Source: Castanea sativa
Taxonomy: Eukaryota; Streptophyta; Magnoliopsida; Fagales; Fagaceae
DNA length: 64,000 nt
Reading direction: 5' to 3'
Assembly (NCBI RefSeq): GCF_040712315.1
Contig: NC_134019.1
Coordinates: forward strand, 36,423,873-36,487,872
Positions 12,338 to 23,039 of this stretch are shown piece by piece (positions within the stretch are counted from its first letter, which is position 1; each line of letters opens with the position of its first letter). The notes below the pieces were generated by a model. That model saw nothing but the letters and a program-made list of their open reading frames with translations. It was not told the origin of the DNA and searched no databases. Both the position numbers and the translations under genes were made by a program.

Positions 12338-12869
12338 GGTCGAGCCTAGGGCCTTTTCTTTCTTGTAATCAAAACTTTCTTTGCATTGTAAATTAATGAA
12401 AGTCAGTTTTTTTTATTTCTATTGGACTTCTATTTATTTTATCCTCGTTTTTACTATAAGAGTTCTTATTAGCGCACAACGAAAGAATGAATGGAACAAC
12501 TAACTCCACTTTCAGTAGTTGATCAATTATAACTTTAAACAACAGTATGCATACTTGCCTTGTACCTCGCAAATTACATCTTAGGAGTGTAGCAAGTATG
12601 GCGCAATAATGGACGCCTAACGAGCTAACTTGGAATTCAATTTGAGGCATAAAATGATCAAAAGTACTTCATCAAAATCTCCATATAAATACAACATGAA
12701 CTTTTTTTATAAAATTTAAAAAAATTAAAGTGTTCAAGAACCTGACACAAACAAACTTGGTTTAGATAGTAAGTAGTACCCCACTTTGCAAACCAATGTG
12801 ATACTTAGAATTTGTAACCTGAAACGTTAATTTTAGTAAAGTGCGGGGTTCGAGGACCCTACATTTCCA
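12338..12869. other. Spacer between antisense gene and tandem repeats
   Basis: AT-rich element DNA. The minus-strand ORF at 12393-12650 has no recognisable domain. I see no further feature. Confidence 0.5.
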
Positions 12870-13615
12870 GCTTAGTACTATATCAATTTTCACAAGGTAT
12901 GTGGTCCGAGGACCATGCAACACCAAGTTTCTGTTTGATACTTAGTACTATATCAATTTCCACAAGGTATGTGGTCCGAGGACCATGCAACACCAAGTTT
13001 CTGTTTGATACTTCATAGTAGTAACTTAAGATGTTAATTTCCCCAAAGTAGAAGGTCTGTGGACCCAACATAACTAAGGTTTCATTTAACAAATGAAAAG
13101 ATATCAATTTCCACAAGGTATGTGGTCCGAGGACCATGCAACACCAAGTTTCTGTTTGATACTTAGTACTATATCAATTTCCACAAGGTATGTGGTCCGA
13201 GGACCATACATCACCAAGTTTTTGTTTAATACTCCATAGTAGTAACTTAAGATGTTAATTTCCCCAAAGTAGAAGGTCTGTGGACCCGACATAACTAAGG
13301 TTCTGTTTAACAAATGATAAGATATCAATTTTCACAAGGTATGTGGTCCGAGGACCATGCATCACCAAGTTTCTGTTTGATACTTCATAGTAGTAACTTA
13401 AGATGTTAATTTCCCCAAAGTAGAAGGTCTGTGGACCCGACATAACTAAGGTTCTGTTTAACAAATGATAAGATATCAATTTCCACAAGGTATGTGGTCC
13501 GAGGACCATGCATCACCAAGTTTCTGTTTGATACTTCATGATATATCAATTTTCACAAGGTATGTGGTCCAAGAACCATGCATCACCAAGTTTCTGTTTG
13601 ATACTTCATAGTAGT
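12870..13615. repeat. Composite tandem repeat in the element's 3' untranslated region (70-bp and 151-bp periods)
   Basis: The motif CACAAGGTATGTGGTCC recurs at 12891, 12961, 13112, 13182, 13333, 13484 and 13554, with spacings 70, 151, 70, 151, 151 and 70. A 70-bp unit therefore alternates with an 81-bp partner carrying CCCCAAAGTAGAAGGTCTGTGG (at about 13042, 13262, 13415). Most 70-bp units contain the palindrome TGGTCCGAGGACCA. It lies directly downstream of the integrase stop in element orientation. Tandem repeats at this position are typical of Tat-lineage elements and are known seeds of satellite DNA. Confidence 0.9.
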
Positions 13616-13676
13616 TGTAATTTATAAGACCATATACATTCATAATTTAAACCACGAACGACAAAAGTACCTTTTA

Positions 13677-14760
13677 TTAATAATAATACCTTCGAAGGTT
13701 GTTTACATTCCACGGGCGTTGTACAACTTTTTCATCTAGATCAACTAGTTGATATGACCCTATGCCTACTACAGAAATAATCTGATATGGTCTTTCCCAA
13801 TTTGGTCCTAACTTTCCACAAGCTGGGTTTTTAGCAGTACCCACAACTTTTCTCAACACCAGATCCCCAGGCGCTAGTGGCCTTAGCTTCACATGGGCAT
13901 CATACCCTCGTTTAAGCTTCTGCTGATAATAAGCCATTTGGACCATGGCTGCCTCTCGTCGTTCCTCAACTAAATCCAGGCTTTTCTCTAGGAGGCCGTT
14001 GTTGTTTTCTGAACTAAAAGAACTTGTCCTTAGCGTGGGGAAACCGGACTCTAAGGGTATCACCGCTTCAGCTCCGTAAGTCATAGAGAATGGCGTTTCT
14101 CCAGTGGATCTGCGCGGTGTAGTTCGATACGTCCATAAAACATGTGGTAGCTCTTCTACCCATCTGCCTTTCGCGTCATCCAGCATTTTCTTGAGTCCAC
14201 TAACTATGACCTTGTTAACGGCCTCGGCCTGCCCATTTCCCCGAGGGTAAACTAGAGTAGAGTATCTATTTAATATACCTATGTCACTACAATACTTCCT
14301 AAAAGCTCTACTATCAAACTGAACGTCATTGTCCGAAAAGAGTGCGTGGGGTACCCCAAATCTAGTGATGATGTTCTTCCAAATAAACTTCTTGGAATCA
14401 ACGTCCCTAATATTTACTAAGGGCTCAGCCTCCACCCATTTAGTGAAGTAGTCGGTTCCCACGAGCAGCCACATTTTGTTTCCTACAGCCCTCGAAAATG
14501 GTCCTACTATGTCCAATCCCCATTAAGCGAAAGGTCAAAGACTGGAGAGAGGATTAAGGACTCCTCCAGGCTGATGAATGTTAGGAGCGAACCTCTGGCA
14601 TTGGTCACACTTTCTTGCATAGTCCTGAGCTTCTCTCTGCATATTGGGCCACCAATATCCCTGAGTCAGGGCCCTATGGGCTAGGGACCTTCCCCCAGTA
14701 TGGCTTCTACGAATTCCCTCATGCAGTTCTTTCAAAAGTGTCTCCGTTGATTTGGGGTGT
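13677..14760 (-). pseudogene. Integrase
   Basis: The zinc-binding HHCC module (HEGIRRSHTGGRSL, YWWPNM, KCDQCQRF) is followed by the catalytic core. Its Asp residues appear in LDIVGPF and SDNDVQFDSRAF, and its Glu in NGQAEAVNK. The C-terminal GPNWERPYQI block precedes the stop at 13677. A TAA at 14523 splits zinc module and core. SDNDVQFD departs from the usual SDNGTQFD, another sign of decay. Confidence 0.88.
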
Positions 14761-14849
14761 ACGCATAACAAGTATGGTCCGGAGAAGGATCGTTTATACA
14801 GTTTCTGGTCCTCGGACAACCGGAAACGTGGTGCCTTTCGACGGATCTT

Positions 14850-15389
14850 GTCTGCTTCAAACTTGTTCTCGGGAAGAATGTCGTTTTTCAGAAAAGATAT
14901 CACAGGGTCGATCCAACTAGGTCCAGGCCTTATTAAATGGATACGGGCTGCACTAACAGTGGTAAGAGTTGGCTCTAGCAAATCTTCGATAAGGATAATC
15001 CTAGGCAAGCACTGAGCCGAGGATGTCGCTAAGGTAGCCAAAGAGTCTGTATGGGTATTTCCACTTCTAGAAACGTGAGACAGGATAAAGGAATCAAATT
15101 TAGATTGTAAACGTTTGACCTGGGTTAAGTATTCTTGCATTCTTGGATCCCTGATCTCCATGGTCCCTGTCACCTGGCCGACCACTAACTGAGAATTTGA
15201 GAGCATATGAACTCCCTTTCCGCCCATCCTATACACCATGTTCATGCCGACCAAGACTGTTTCATACTCGGCCTCGTTATTAGTAGTCGAGAACGCCAAC
15301 CTCAGAGATTTTTCGAAGACAATTCCCTTGGGGGATACCAGGACAAGTCTGATACCAGACCCTCTCTAGTTAGCTGCCCCATCAACGGA
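14850..15389 (-). pseudogene. Second RNase H domain (archaeal-like type, Tat hallmark)
   Basis: The order is SVDGAAN (first Asp), then TTNNEAEYETVLVGM (Glu), then SNSQLVVGQV and a closing HTDSLATLA. In related elements the third block usually reads SDSQLVV, so the catalytic Asp appears replaced by Asn here. A stop (15366) sits inside the opening part. The domain would be inactive on both counts. The domain's low-coordinate end is approximate. Confidence 0.75.
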
Positions 15390-15872
15390 CACTTTCCAAG
15401 TAGGAGGTCCTATGCCCTTGATCACGCCAACTGATTTTTCATTCATGTGTGATTCCTTCACAGTCTCTTCTAACAATGGTTCTGCGAACTCTGCCACCAA
15501 ATCTGCAAGAACCTGGCCCTTCACCAAGGTGCGCGGCATGTATTTAATATCAAAATCTCCCAAAATAGTTTCCCATTTAGCCACCCTTCTAGAGTAGTCA
15601 GCACTGCGCAACACTGACTTGAGAGGCAGTTGGGTCAAAACTACAACGGTGTGGGACTGGAAATAGTGAGGAAGTTTCTGCATGGCATGAATTACGGCTA
15701 AAAGCGCTTTCTCCAAAAGTAGGTAACACACCTCGGCTTCATTCAAGGATTTACTGACGTAGTAGACCGGTCTTTGCACCCCACCGTCGTCCTTTATGAG
15801 GACCAGGCTGGTCGCATGGACAGCCACTGCTAGATACGCAAACAGGACCTCATCTACTTCAGGCCGAGACAT
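15366..15872 (-). pseudogene. First (RT-linked) RNase H domain
   Basis: The sequence RPVYYVSKSLNEAEVCY followed by the LLEKALLAVIHAMQKLPHYF block is typical of the RNase H next to Ty3/gypsy RT. The downstream LADLVAEFAEP motif closes the domain. The frame ends at a TAG (15366) just after SVDGAAN, the opening motif of the second RNase H. Confidence 0.8.
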
Positions 15873-16064
15873 AATGGGTGGCCGGGAAAGATATTCCTTA
15901 AGTTGTTAGAAGGCTACAACGCAATCATTGGACCATTGGAACCCCCTCCACTTATTCAACAGTTGGAAAAAAGGCCTGCATCTGTCAGCTGACCGAGAGA
16001 TGAACCTGCTGAGAGTAGCGATCATTCCGGTCAATTTCTGAACTTCCTTTGGATTCCGAGGTGG

Positions 16065-16964
16065 CTATAAGCTTTGAATAGCTCTGACCTGTGCCGGATT
16101 CACCTCTATCCCTCTATGAGTAACCATATAACCTAGGAACTTTCCAGAACCTACACCAAAAGAATACTTCGAGGTGTTAAGACGCAACTTGTACTTTCTA
16201 AGTACCTGAAAAGTGTCTTCCAAATCTTTCATGTGCACAGGTATCGTCTTACTCTTAACTACCATGTCATCCACGTATATCTCAATGGTCTTTCCAAGTT
16301 GCAATTCAAACATTCTGGTCATCATCCTTTGGTAAGTAGCCCTAGCATTCTTCAATCCGAACGGCATCACTTTATAGTGATAGTTCCCTGTTGGAGTAAT
16401 AAAGGCAGTTTTCTCCTGATCCTCTGCCGCCAATGGAATTTGGTGATAACCCTAGAAGGCATCCAAAAAACTCATCCGAGGATGTCCGACTGTGGCATCC
16501 ACAAGCTGATCGATGCGCGCCATCGAGAACGAGTCCTTTGGGCAGGCTTTGTTTAAATCTGTGAAGTCCACACATACTCTCCACTTTCCATTTTTCTTTT
16601 TGACCACAACCGTGTGCACCAACCACTCCGGGTAGAAAACTTCCTTAATAACCCCAGCCCTCTTGAGCTTGAGCACCTCTTCTTTAATGGCTTCGGAGTG
16701 CTCCTTGGAGGAACGTCGAGGGGGATGCCTTCTAGGAAGAATAGCAGGATTGACATTCAAATGATGAAAAATGAAGCTTGGGTCTACCCCCGGAGCCTCA
16801 TAGGGATCCCATGCAAAGACATCGATGTTATCCTTCAAAAACTCCAGCAACTCCATCTTTTCTTGACATGGTAAACGTACGCCAACTTGAAAGAACCTTT
16901 CAGGATCATCCGCTATCAAAAACTTCTCCAAGTCTTCGCATATGGCCTCCTCTACTGTCACCAT
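16065..16964 (-). pseudogene. Reverse transcriptase domain
   Basis: Motifs in order are VVVKKKNGKWRVCVDFTDLN with KACPKDSF, then the FLDAF block, FGLKNARATYQRMM and the catalytic YVDD (codons at 16266-16277), then KYSFGVGSGKFLGYMV. The fingers, palm and thumb blocks are all recognisable and in one frame. Stops occur at 16452, between FLDAF and GYHQIPL, and at 16065. Confidence 0.9.
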
Positions 16965-16991
16965 GTTGGGCGCATCCAGAGTCGTTAATTG

Positions 16992-17516
16992 CTATAAGTC
17001 TTTCACAACCGAGGTCGAGGACTCTGTTTCGGCCTGATGCAGCACTGCAGCCGATATGCATTGCCGGGCCACCGATTGTCTGCCTAGAATCTCTTCAATG
17101 TACTCCCCCGAAGGGAACTTGACCTTAACATGCAAGGTGGAGGAGACAGCACCCAGAGCGTGCAGCCAGGGCCTGGCAAGGATGGCTGTGTATGGGGAAT
17201 ATGCATCGACCACAATAAAATCCACCTCAACCGTTTTCGAGCCAGATTGCACGGGTAACCGAATCTATCCCTTTGGTACAACGGTTTTACCTTCAAAGCT
17301 TATGAGTGGCGAGTCATAAGGAGTGAGATCTTCCAATTTCAACCTTAGCCCCTTAAATAAATCAGGATACATGATATCCGCGCCGCTGCCTTGATCAATC
17401 ATCACCCTTTTTACATCATAATTCCCTATCATCAGAGTGACCACCAGGGCGTCCTCATGGGGTTGGATAGTCCCTACCTTATCCTCCTCTGAAAATCCCA
17501 AGACGGGAACATTCAC
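16992..17516 (-). pseudogene. Retrotransposon aspartic protease region
   Basis: The active-site segment reads VMIDQGSGADIMYPDLF, the D-x-GSG form usual for Tat-type elements, where others have DTG or DSG. A second block, YSPYTAILARPWLHALGAV, matches the family's flap and C-terminal ILGRPWL motif. Stops at 17265 and 16992 interrupt it. Confidence 0.75.
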
Positions 17517-17519
17517 CTA

Positions 17520-18005
17520 CAACCTCTTCAGCTTGGAGCCCGCCTCATCGGCCTGAGAGTGCGAAACTGCCATCACCCTGGTGGGACATGAGCCGGTCCT
17601 GCCAGACGCAGCGAAGATAACGTTGATCGTTCCCAAGGGCGGCCGAGATGAATTATTCTTCTGATTATTCGAGCCGGACTGACTGCCCTGCCCGTTAGGT
17701 TGGTACAGGTGCTGCTTTAATTTTCCTTCACTGACAAGCTACTCCAAGTGGTTCCAGAGGGTCCGACAGTTCTCGGTAGTATGACCCACGTCTTGATGGT
17801 ACTGACAAAAGAGATTCTGATTCCTCTTCGCGGGGTCTCCCACCATCTTACTAGGCCATCTGAAGTAGGGTTCCTTACGACCGGTTCTCGGGCAGACCAC
17901 ACCTTCCGACCTTGGCTTTACTTAGTGAAGGAAGTATTCCTCCTCGAACCACCTTCTCGGGTGATCTTGATCAGACTTTACCTCTTTACTTTCCAACACG
18001 AATTC
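17520..18005 (-). pseudogene. gag C-terminal remnant
   Basis: The frame shows RRWFEEEYF, then CQYHQDVGHTTENC, a degenerate zinc-knuckle-like stretch, then HLE and a basic, Gln/Asn-rich linker before protease. Stops fall at 17922, 17739 and 17517. The capsid-like N-terminal two thirds of gag expected for this lineage is absent. Confidence 0.7.
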
Positions 18006-18108
18006 TTAAGAAGATATTTTCTCGTCCTCGAATCACTTAATGTCCTCGGATTGGGCCTCTGGCCCAATAGATACATAGATATGTACTCCTGGGCCTATCA
18101 CCCCCACA
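18006..18108 (-). repeat. LTR fragment abutting truncated gag
   Basis: Read on the minus strand from 18108 it starts TGTGGGGGTGATAGGCCC and holds TTGGGCC and CCGAGGA motifs like those of the other LTRs here. It resembles the right end of the block at 18230-18704 more than the 3' LTR at 8515-9276. It looks like an LTR end joined to gag by deletion or nested rearrangement. Confidence 0.45.
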
Positions 18109-18229
18109 CTAACAATAAAATTTTATAAAAAAAATTCAATTAAACAAATTCAAAAATAAACCAAACACCATCTAGGTTTTAATGGCTTAAACACTTTTAG
18201 TCTACAATTACAAATTAGTGCAATATAAG

Positions 18230-18704
18230 TGTCTAAGGGGGTGATTTGGATCCTAAGCCCAAAGGGTGATAGGATTAAGGCCTAAAGAGCCCAATGCAAT
18301 GAATTTGTAGAGAGTGGGCTAAAAAATAAGCTTCAATGAATTAAATAAGTCTCACAATGGACTAAAGATGATAAAGAAAGCAAAGAAATTGAAGCTATGT
18401 GTAAAGAAAAATCCTTCCTCGGCAAAGTCCGAAGTGAACAGTTTTTGGATATATTTCTTTTGGACTTGATTACAATTTTAGTTCTTGTTGCTACAGTGTT
18501 TATAGATCAAATCTTCTAACCTCTGCTTTGCTAAGCCGAGGAAGCATTCCTCCTCTGAATACTCTCCCAAACCCTTATGGCCAAAACTTTCCATAATTCA
18601 CTGATTTGTATTTATTCCCTAACGTCTCCTTGTCCTCGAACAACTAAATGTCCTTGGACAAGGCCCATGGCCCAATATATGTTCCTGGGTCTTCTTTCCC
18701 TACA
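18230..18704 (-). repeat. Diverged solo LTR-like block
   Basis: On the minus strand it begins TGTAGGGAAAGAAGACCCAG and shares the GGCCCATGGCCCAA, CCTCG and 'tccttggacaag' motifs with the fragment ending at 18108. It has no internal coding region. A 5-bp target duplication was looked for and not found, so the low-coordinate edge is tentative. Confidence 0.45.
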
Positions 18705-21700
18705 AAGTATTTAGCCAAATTTCATATTGCAAACATATTCAATAATGAACTAAAGCATGTAAAAAGCAATATGAAAATGTGGGAAAAAAAAACCACATTT
18801 TTGAAGAGGAAAACCCAATCACCCAAGTGAAAATACCTTTTCGATAACACCACCATCGAAAAATTCACTATTATGAATAGTTGTAGTACATGAATGACTA
18901 TAAACTCTCCAAGCCTATATCTCCTTGTGTACTTGAACCCTCCAAGTTCCAGCTAACAACCGACTACTCCAAGTATTTACTCCACCCAGCTTACCAAAGT
19001 TACCATTGTTGTGCCGCCAATGAAAAACCACCGAAGGATTTGGATTTGAGATAGCTATAATGGTTTCCAAACCATTTAACTTTCTAGCACTCATAAATTG
19101 CGTAAGAAGTGACAGTAGAAATCTCCTCTCAATGATATAAAAGATTGGATGGGAAATGGACAAAAGGCTACTATTTGTTTCTCATTAAGGGAGTGGGTAG
19201 CTCAACTCATTAATTTCTCACGTTTAAAAATACACATGGTTTGAGTCTTACTATATATATATATATATATATATATATTGTGGGTATAAAAGAATATTGA
19301 AATAAGAACATATCAATTTGCCAACAGATAAAGATACATTAAAATGAGAAACTAATTGTTTGTAAATCTGGCATGACATTAAGCTAACAAAAACATAGAT
19401 TTTACAGCCTTCAAAATGAAAAATTTATAGGAGATTTGTTGGGTAGAATTTAAATTGGGATGGACATCAAAGTTTCATTTACTTGTCCAAAAATGAAGGT
19501 TTACAACACCATATGATTTTTTTTTACTTCATGGTTTTCAAACTGATCTCCTAAATTTCCTATTTATGATCGTCAAAGTTGTCATGAAATCGCTCAAGCC
19601 TAATTACGTTCAGGAACTTTTTGAAATCCCATAACTGTTCCTTTTACGATTCTTTCTCCAATAACATGATTTTTTATGTTCTTCAGTATATCCATCCCAT
19701 TTTTTTCAATCTAAATGAGTGTCTTAGTTTCATTGACATAATGTTAGATTATATTGATAAAAAAAGTGAGTTTTATTTATTTATTAGGTCACTTTATGAG
19801 TTCTAAATTTTCATTTCGCCAATGGTAATAATTGGGTGACTGCTTCTTGCATGAGTGTTTCATGATCCACCTTAAAGCTAGCCAATGCAACATTGGCTAA
19901 ATTTTCATGATCAACATTTTAATGAACAATTATTAGTTTCTTCCAATATCTCAACGGTAGTTCTTGTTGAACACTTATTTGTAAAACCAACAATTTGATA
20001 TTTGTGTGTTTTTAAAAAAATTGGTCTCAATTGAATTAATTTCTTTGTAATAATATGATGGTGATCGTGCCAAAATCATGAAATATTAACTATGTTATTT
20101 GCATGTTAAATGTATTTCATGCAAAATGGGGCCACTATGAGGATTTTTCAATGCATAGAGTATTTTTAATATAAAATATAGATAAAAAACTTGAAATTCT
20201 AGATAGTGTCATTTCTATCAAATACTTCAATTTAATTTGAAATAGATTCAATTGAAACCTAGCTTAAACTCATAGTGTGCAATAGTAAGACCTAATCTCG
20301 GACAAGCACAACACATTTTGGAGTTTGCGATAATTTTTAGTGGGGATTTCTCTTATTTAAATATTAATTGTATAATATTTATGTTTTTATTTAAATCTAT
20401 TTTTTAAATCTATTCAATTGAAATCTATTTTTATTTTTATTTAAATATTTGTATAATATCGTGGCCAACAATCAAAATGAATTACTTAAAAAAACAATAA
20501 AAAATAATTAGTAAAACTAAAAGATATTATAAAATAAAAATAAAAAAAAAACCAAAAGAATTAGTAAAAGATTACTTTCATAAAGGCAGCATGACTTCTT
20601 GCATATGGGAGTATAGGACCACCCTTAAAAAGCTAGCTAGTCTCTTTTCAAATGGTATTAAGGTCTATAAGTAAAAGGTGCTTCACTAGTTTTTTGGGAA
20701 GACTTATACCCAACAATTTCACGATAGCTTTTTGTATTATGCATGATTTAGTGCGTTTTAGTTATTCACAGAGTGAATGGAGCTGATAATACCTATAATA
20801 TGCATAAATTTATTGACACTTGCATCAAAAAGGCTATTAAATTTAGCAAACTTTGTTAGTTGCTAAAAGTGCATCTCATTAAATATGCACTTATCATATC
20901 ATATTAAACATTAATATCCCACTGCATGCCCTTTTTAAAAGGAGTTGTATGTCATAATTATATATACGTTGATTTGGCTAAAATGGAATAAATTTAAGTA
21001 ATGAAATTAAGTAAAGTGGGTTTCAAGCATTACCACGCGTAATTACAAAGGAACATTAATTCCTATGGATTCAAATCATCCAAGTTTTTTTTTAATGATG
21101 GCTATTTGAACTAATTAAGCTCAAATCAACATTACTATATTGAAGATCATTCATCATTCAAGACTACAAAATTAAGTTTTAATCAATTAACAAAGCCCAC
21201 TAAACCACTAAACGTAATACTCGTTACCTAATTGAAGCAATAAAAGAACAACATCAACTTTTCTCCCTATTGTGCTAAGCTAAACCCCCCATGACGCAAT
21301 AAGCAAATAACATAGTTATTTTAAACTTGAGGCGAGCCATGAATTTAACACATTATTGGATAGGAGGAACCTCCTGGTTGACTAGCAAGTATTTGGATTT
21401 TCTTTATGCAGGTATAAATTTAATAAGGGATAAACTATGATGGGAATTTACCCATCTAAATAGATCTGTGTAGGATTATTAATTTGTACATCAAGACTAC
21501 TGCTCAAATAAGTTTATAAATAATATATATAGGCCTTTTCTAAACTTTGTTCAAATTAGTGATTCAAATGACTTGATTAAGTCATTATATTTCACTTTGT
21601 TATTTTTTCTATAAGAAGCTTTGCAACTTGTTGAATATCTTAAATTGCTACAAAATTTAAGTAATATAGGTAAAGATGGATGGTGCTTTATCAAGACTGA

Positions 21701-22640
21701 TAGGATGTCACCCCATCATACTTTAATAAAGATACACCTGAATATGATTAATCAATGTATAATCAAAACAAGAGTTTTGATAATAAGATTGAGATATTCG
21801 TCCAGTTTTTAACTAAATTTAGTATAGGCTTTTTAAAATCATATCTTTTGTTAGATTAATGATAGATTCAGGGGTAGCTTGATGCATTTGGCGGCTTGAC
21901 AAGTAACTAGAATCTAATATCGATATTTATAGCTGGTGCATATGAAATACTTACCAGTTGAGCTAAGGCTCAACAGCACATAGCCATATACACCTTTGAT
22001 CATACTTGTTTTAACTAATGATAACACACCCAACAAAAAAACAATAAAAAAAAGCCCCAAGCATGTAACCATGTTTCATCCACACCATGGACAATGATTT
22101 GAAAGGTCATTCACAACAGATGCAATGCAATAGGAATTTGACTAACAACAAACCACTTAGAAGAGCACATGTGAGATAAATGCACTACTACTTTCTATAA
22201 CCAAAACAAAAAGCTTAAACAAGTATTTAGAAGAATAGTGGTAACCTTATTGTTATTCCTGGCCCTTGCTACGAGAGTGAAATTCTTTATAGTTGCAGTA
22301 AAACGCGATGGCACTAATAAGACCTACAAGCAGAGAGGCAACAAGAATTAAACGAACCATAACACCAAAGAAAATACATGCTTGTAAGACCATACATAAC
22401 ACCAGCAACGAGTGATAATACTTAGGGATTATCATAAAATTATGTAATCGCTTTGTCAGAGTTTAAAATTCTACTCACAATCCAAGCAAGAAACAAATTA
22501 AGAACATATATGTTGTGTTTAGATTCTTTTCCGTGTTCATAATCATAACATTAAAAAAGTTTAAAAAATTTCGCTTCAATTGATTAATGAATAACTGAAA
22601 TCAACATAAACACACAATATAAATTCAAAAACAATTGCTC
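18705..22640. other. AT-rich intergenic DNA, no gene supported
   Basis: Contains an (AT)n microsatellite at 19252-19279 and long A/T-rich tracts. A minus-strand ORF at 22253-22435 has a hydrophobic stretch (LILVASLLVGLISAIAF) followed by basic residues, but no family is recognised and it may be chance. No RNA gene was found. Confidence 0.5.
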
Positions 22641-22930
22641 TTACCAAAATTATACCTTCTTCAAATCCTCAACAATGCTCTTACTCTCCAAATCCCAGAT
22701 CTTAATGCTCTGCTCCGTGCTCTGCTCTTGCTCTCCTCAATAATGGCACCCAAGTCAACCGAGTACAGCTTCTTCCCCTCAGCCAAATCCCACAAAAGGA
22801 TCACCTCATCTTTCCCACCACTGGCACAAAGCGACCCATCGGGCGAAACGATGGTGGGTTGGAGAGTGTTGGGGCAGATTTGGTGCACGAGACCCAGTCC
22901 TGGTGCGCCTCTTGGTCAGAGATCGTGCAG
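22641..22930 (-). pseudogene. RACK1-like (G-beta WD40) gene fragment, rearranged
   Basis: On the minus strand, parts of the RACK1 WD-repeat protein can be read in order but with gaps. These are DWVSC, then PNTLQPTIV, then directly [13 protein letters not shown] and [15 protein letters not shown], then [17 protein letters not shown] in another frame. Segments between these blocks in normal RACK1, about one WD repeat each, are missing and the last block is frameshifted. The fragment begins about 110-400 bp from a CACTA-type terminal region, which suggests capture by a transposon. It is not expected to make a functional scaffold protein. Confidence 0.75.
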
Positions 22931-23039
22931 TCACGGGAGTGGAGGAGGGGTTTGGGCAGGTGAGTGAGAGACAGCAAGAAGGAGTCGATGGAGGAGGCGT
23001 TTCTGATTTAGGGTTTTCTTGCGAATAGGTTTAGTTTGA

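Larger units (their letters stand above)
13677..18005 (-). pseudogene. Ty3/gypsy (Tat/Retand-type) gag-pol, 5'-truncated and interrupted by stops
   Basis: A single minus-strand frame runs from about 18005 to the stop at 13677 with no shift. In order it encodes the C-terminal part of gag, aspartic protease, reverse transcriptase, RNase H, a second RNase H and integrase. The dual RNase H is the mark of the Tat lineage. Ten in-frame stops break it, with codons at 17922, 17739, 17517, 17265, 16992, 16452, 16065, 15906, 15366 and 14523 (lowest coordinate given). Seven are TAG, three TAA and none TGA. Most of gag, the primer site and a matching 5' LTR are missing: at about 18005 the frame meets an unrelated-looking LTR fragment. 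It cannot encode active proteins. Individual domains are listed separately. Confidence 0.9.

Noticed and set aside
12883..13509. Repetitive minus-strand ORFs with GPHTLWKL and GPQTFYF motifs
   Set aside because: They are translations of the tandem DNA repeat. Unit lengths 70 and 151 are not multiples of three, so no reading frame is conserved.
13677..18005. Reading TAG/TAA as recoded Gln codons or programmed readthrough
   Set aside because: Plant nuclear genes do not use such a code. Ten stops, the truncated gag and the lost catalytic Asp point to simple decay.
8515..18704. Treating 8515-9276 and 18230-18704 as the LTR pair of one element
   Set aside because: They start differently (TGTGAGGAG against TGTAGGGAA), differ in length and share only short motifs. 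No common target duplication was found.
22183..22190. CACTACTA as the left end of the CACTA element
   Set aside because: Only six bases match the right terminus, and the 3-bp flanks (ATG against TTA) do not match.
22253..22435. Small minus-strand ORF with a hydrophobic segment
   Set aside because: No family recognised and no supporting promoter or splice context beyond a possible AG before one block. It is kept only as a remark in the intergenic entry.
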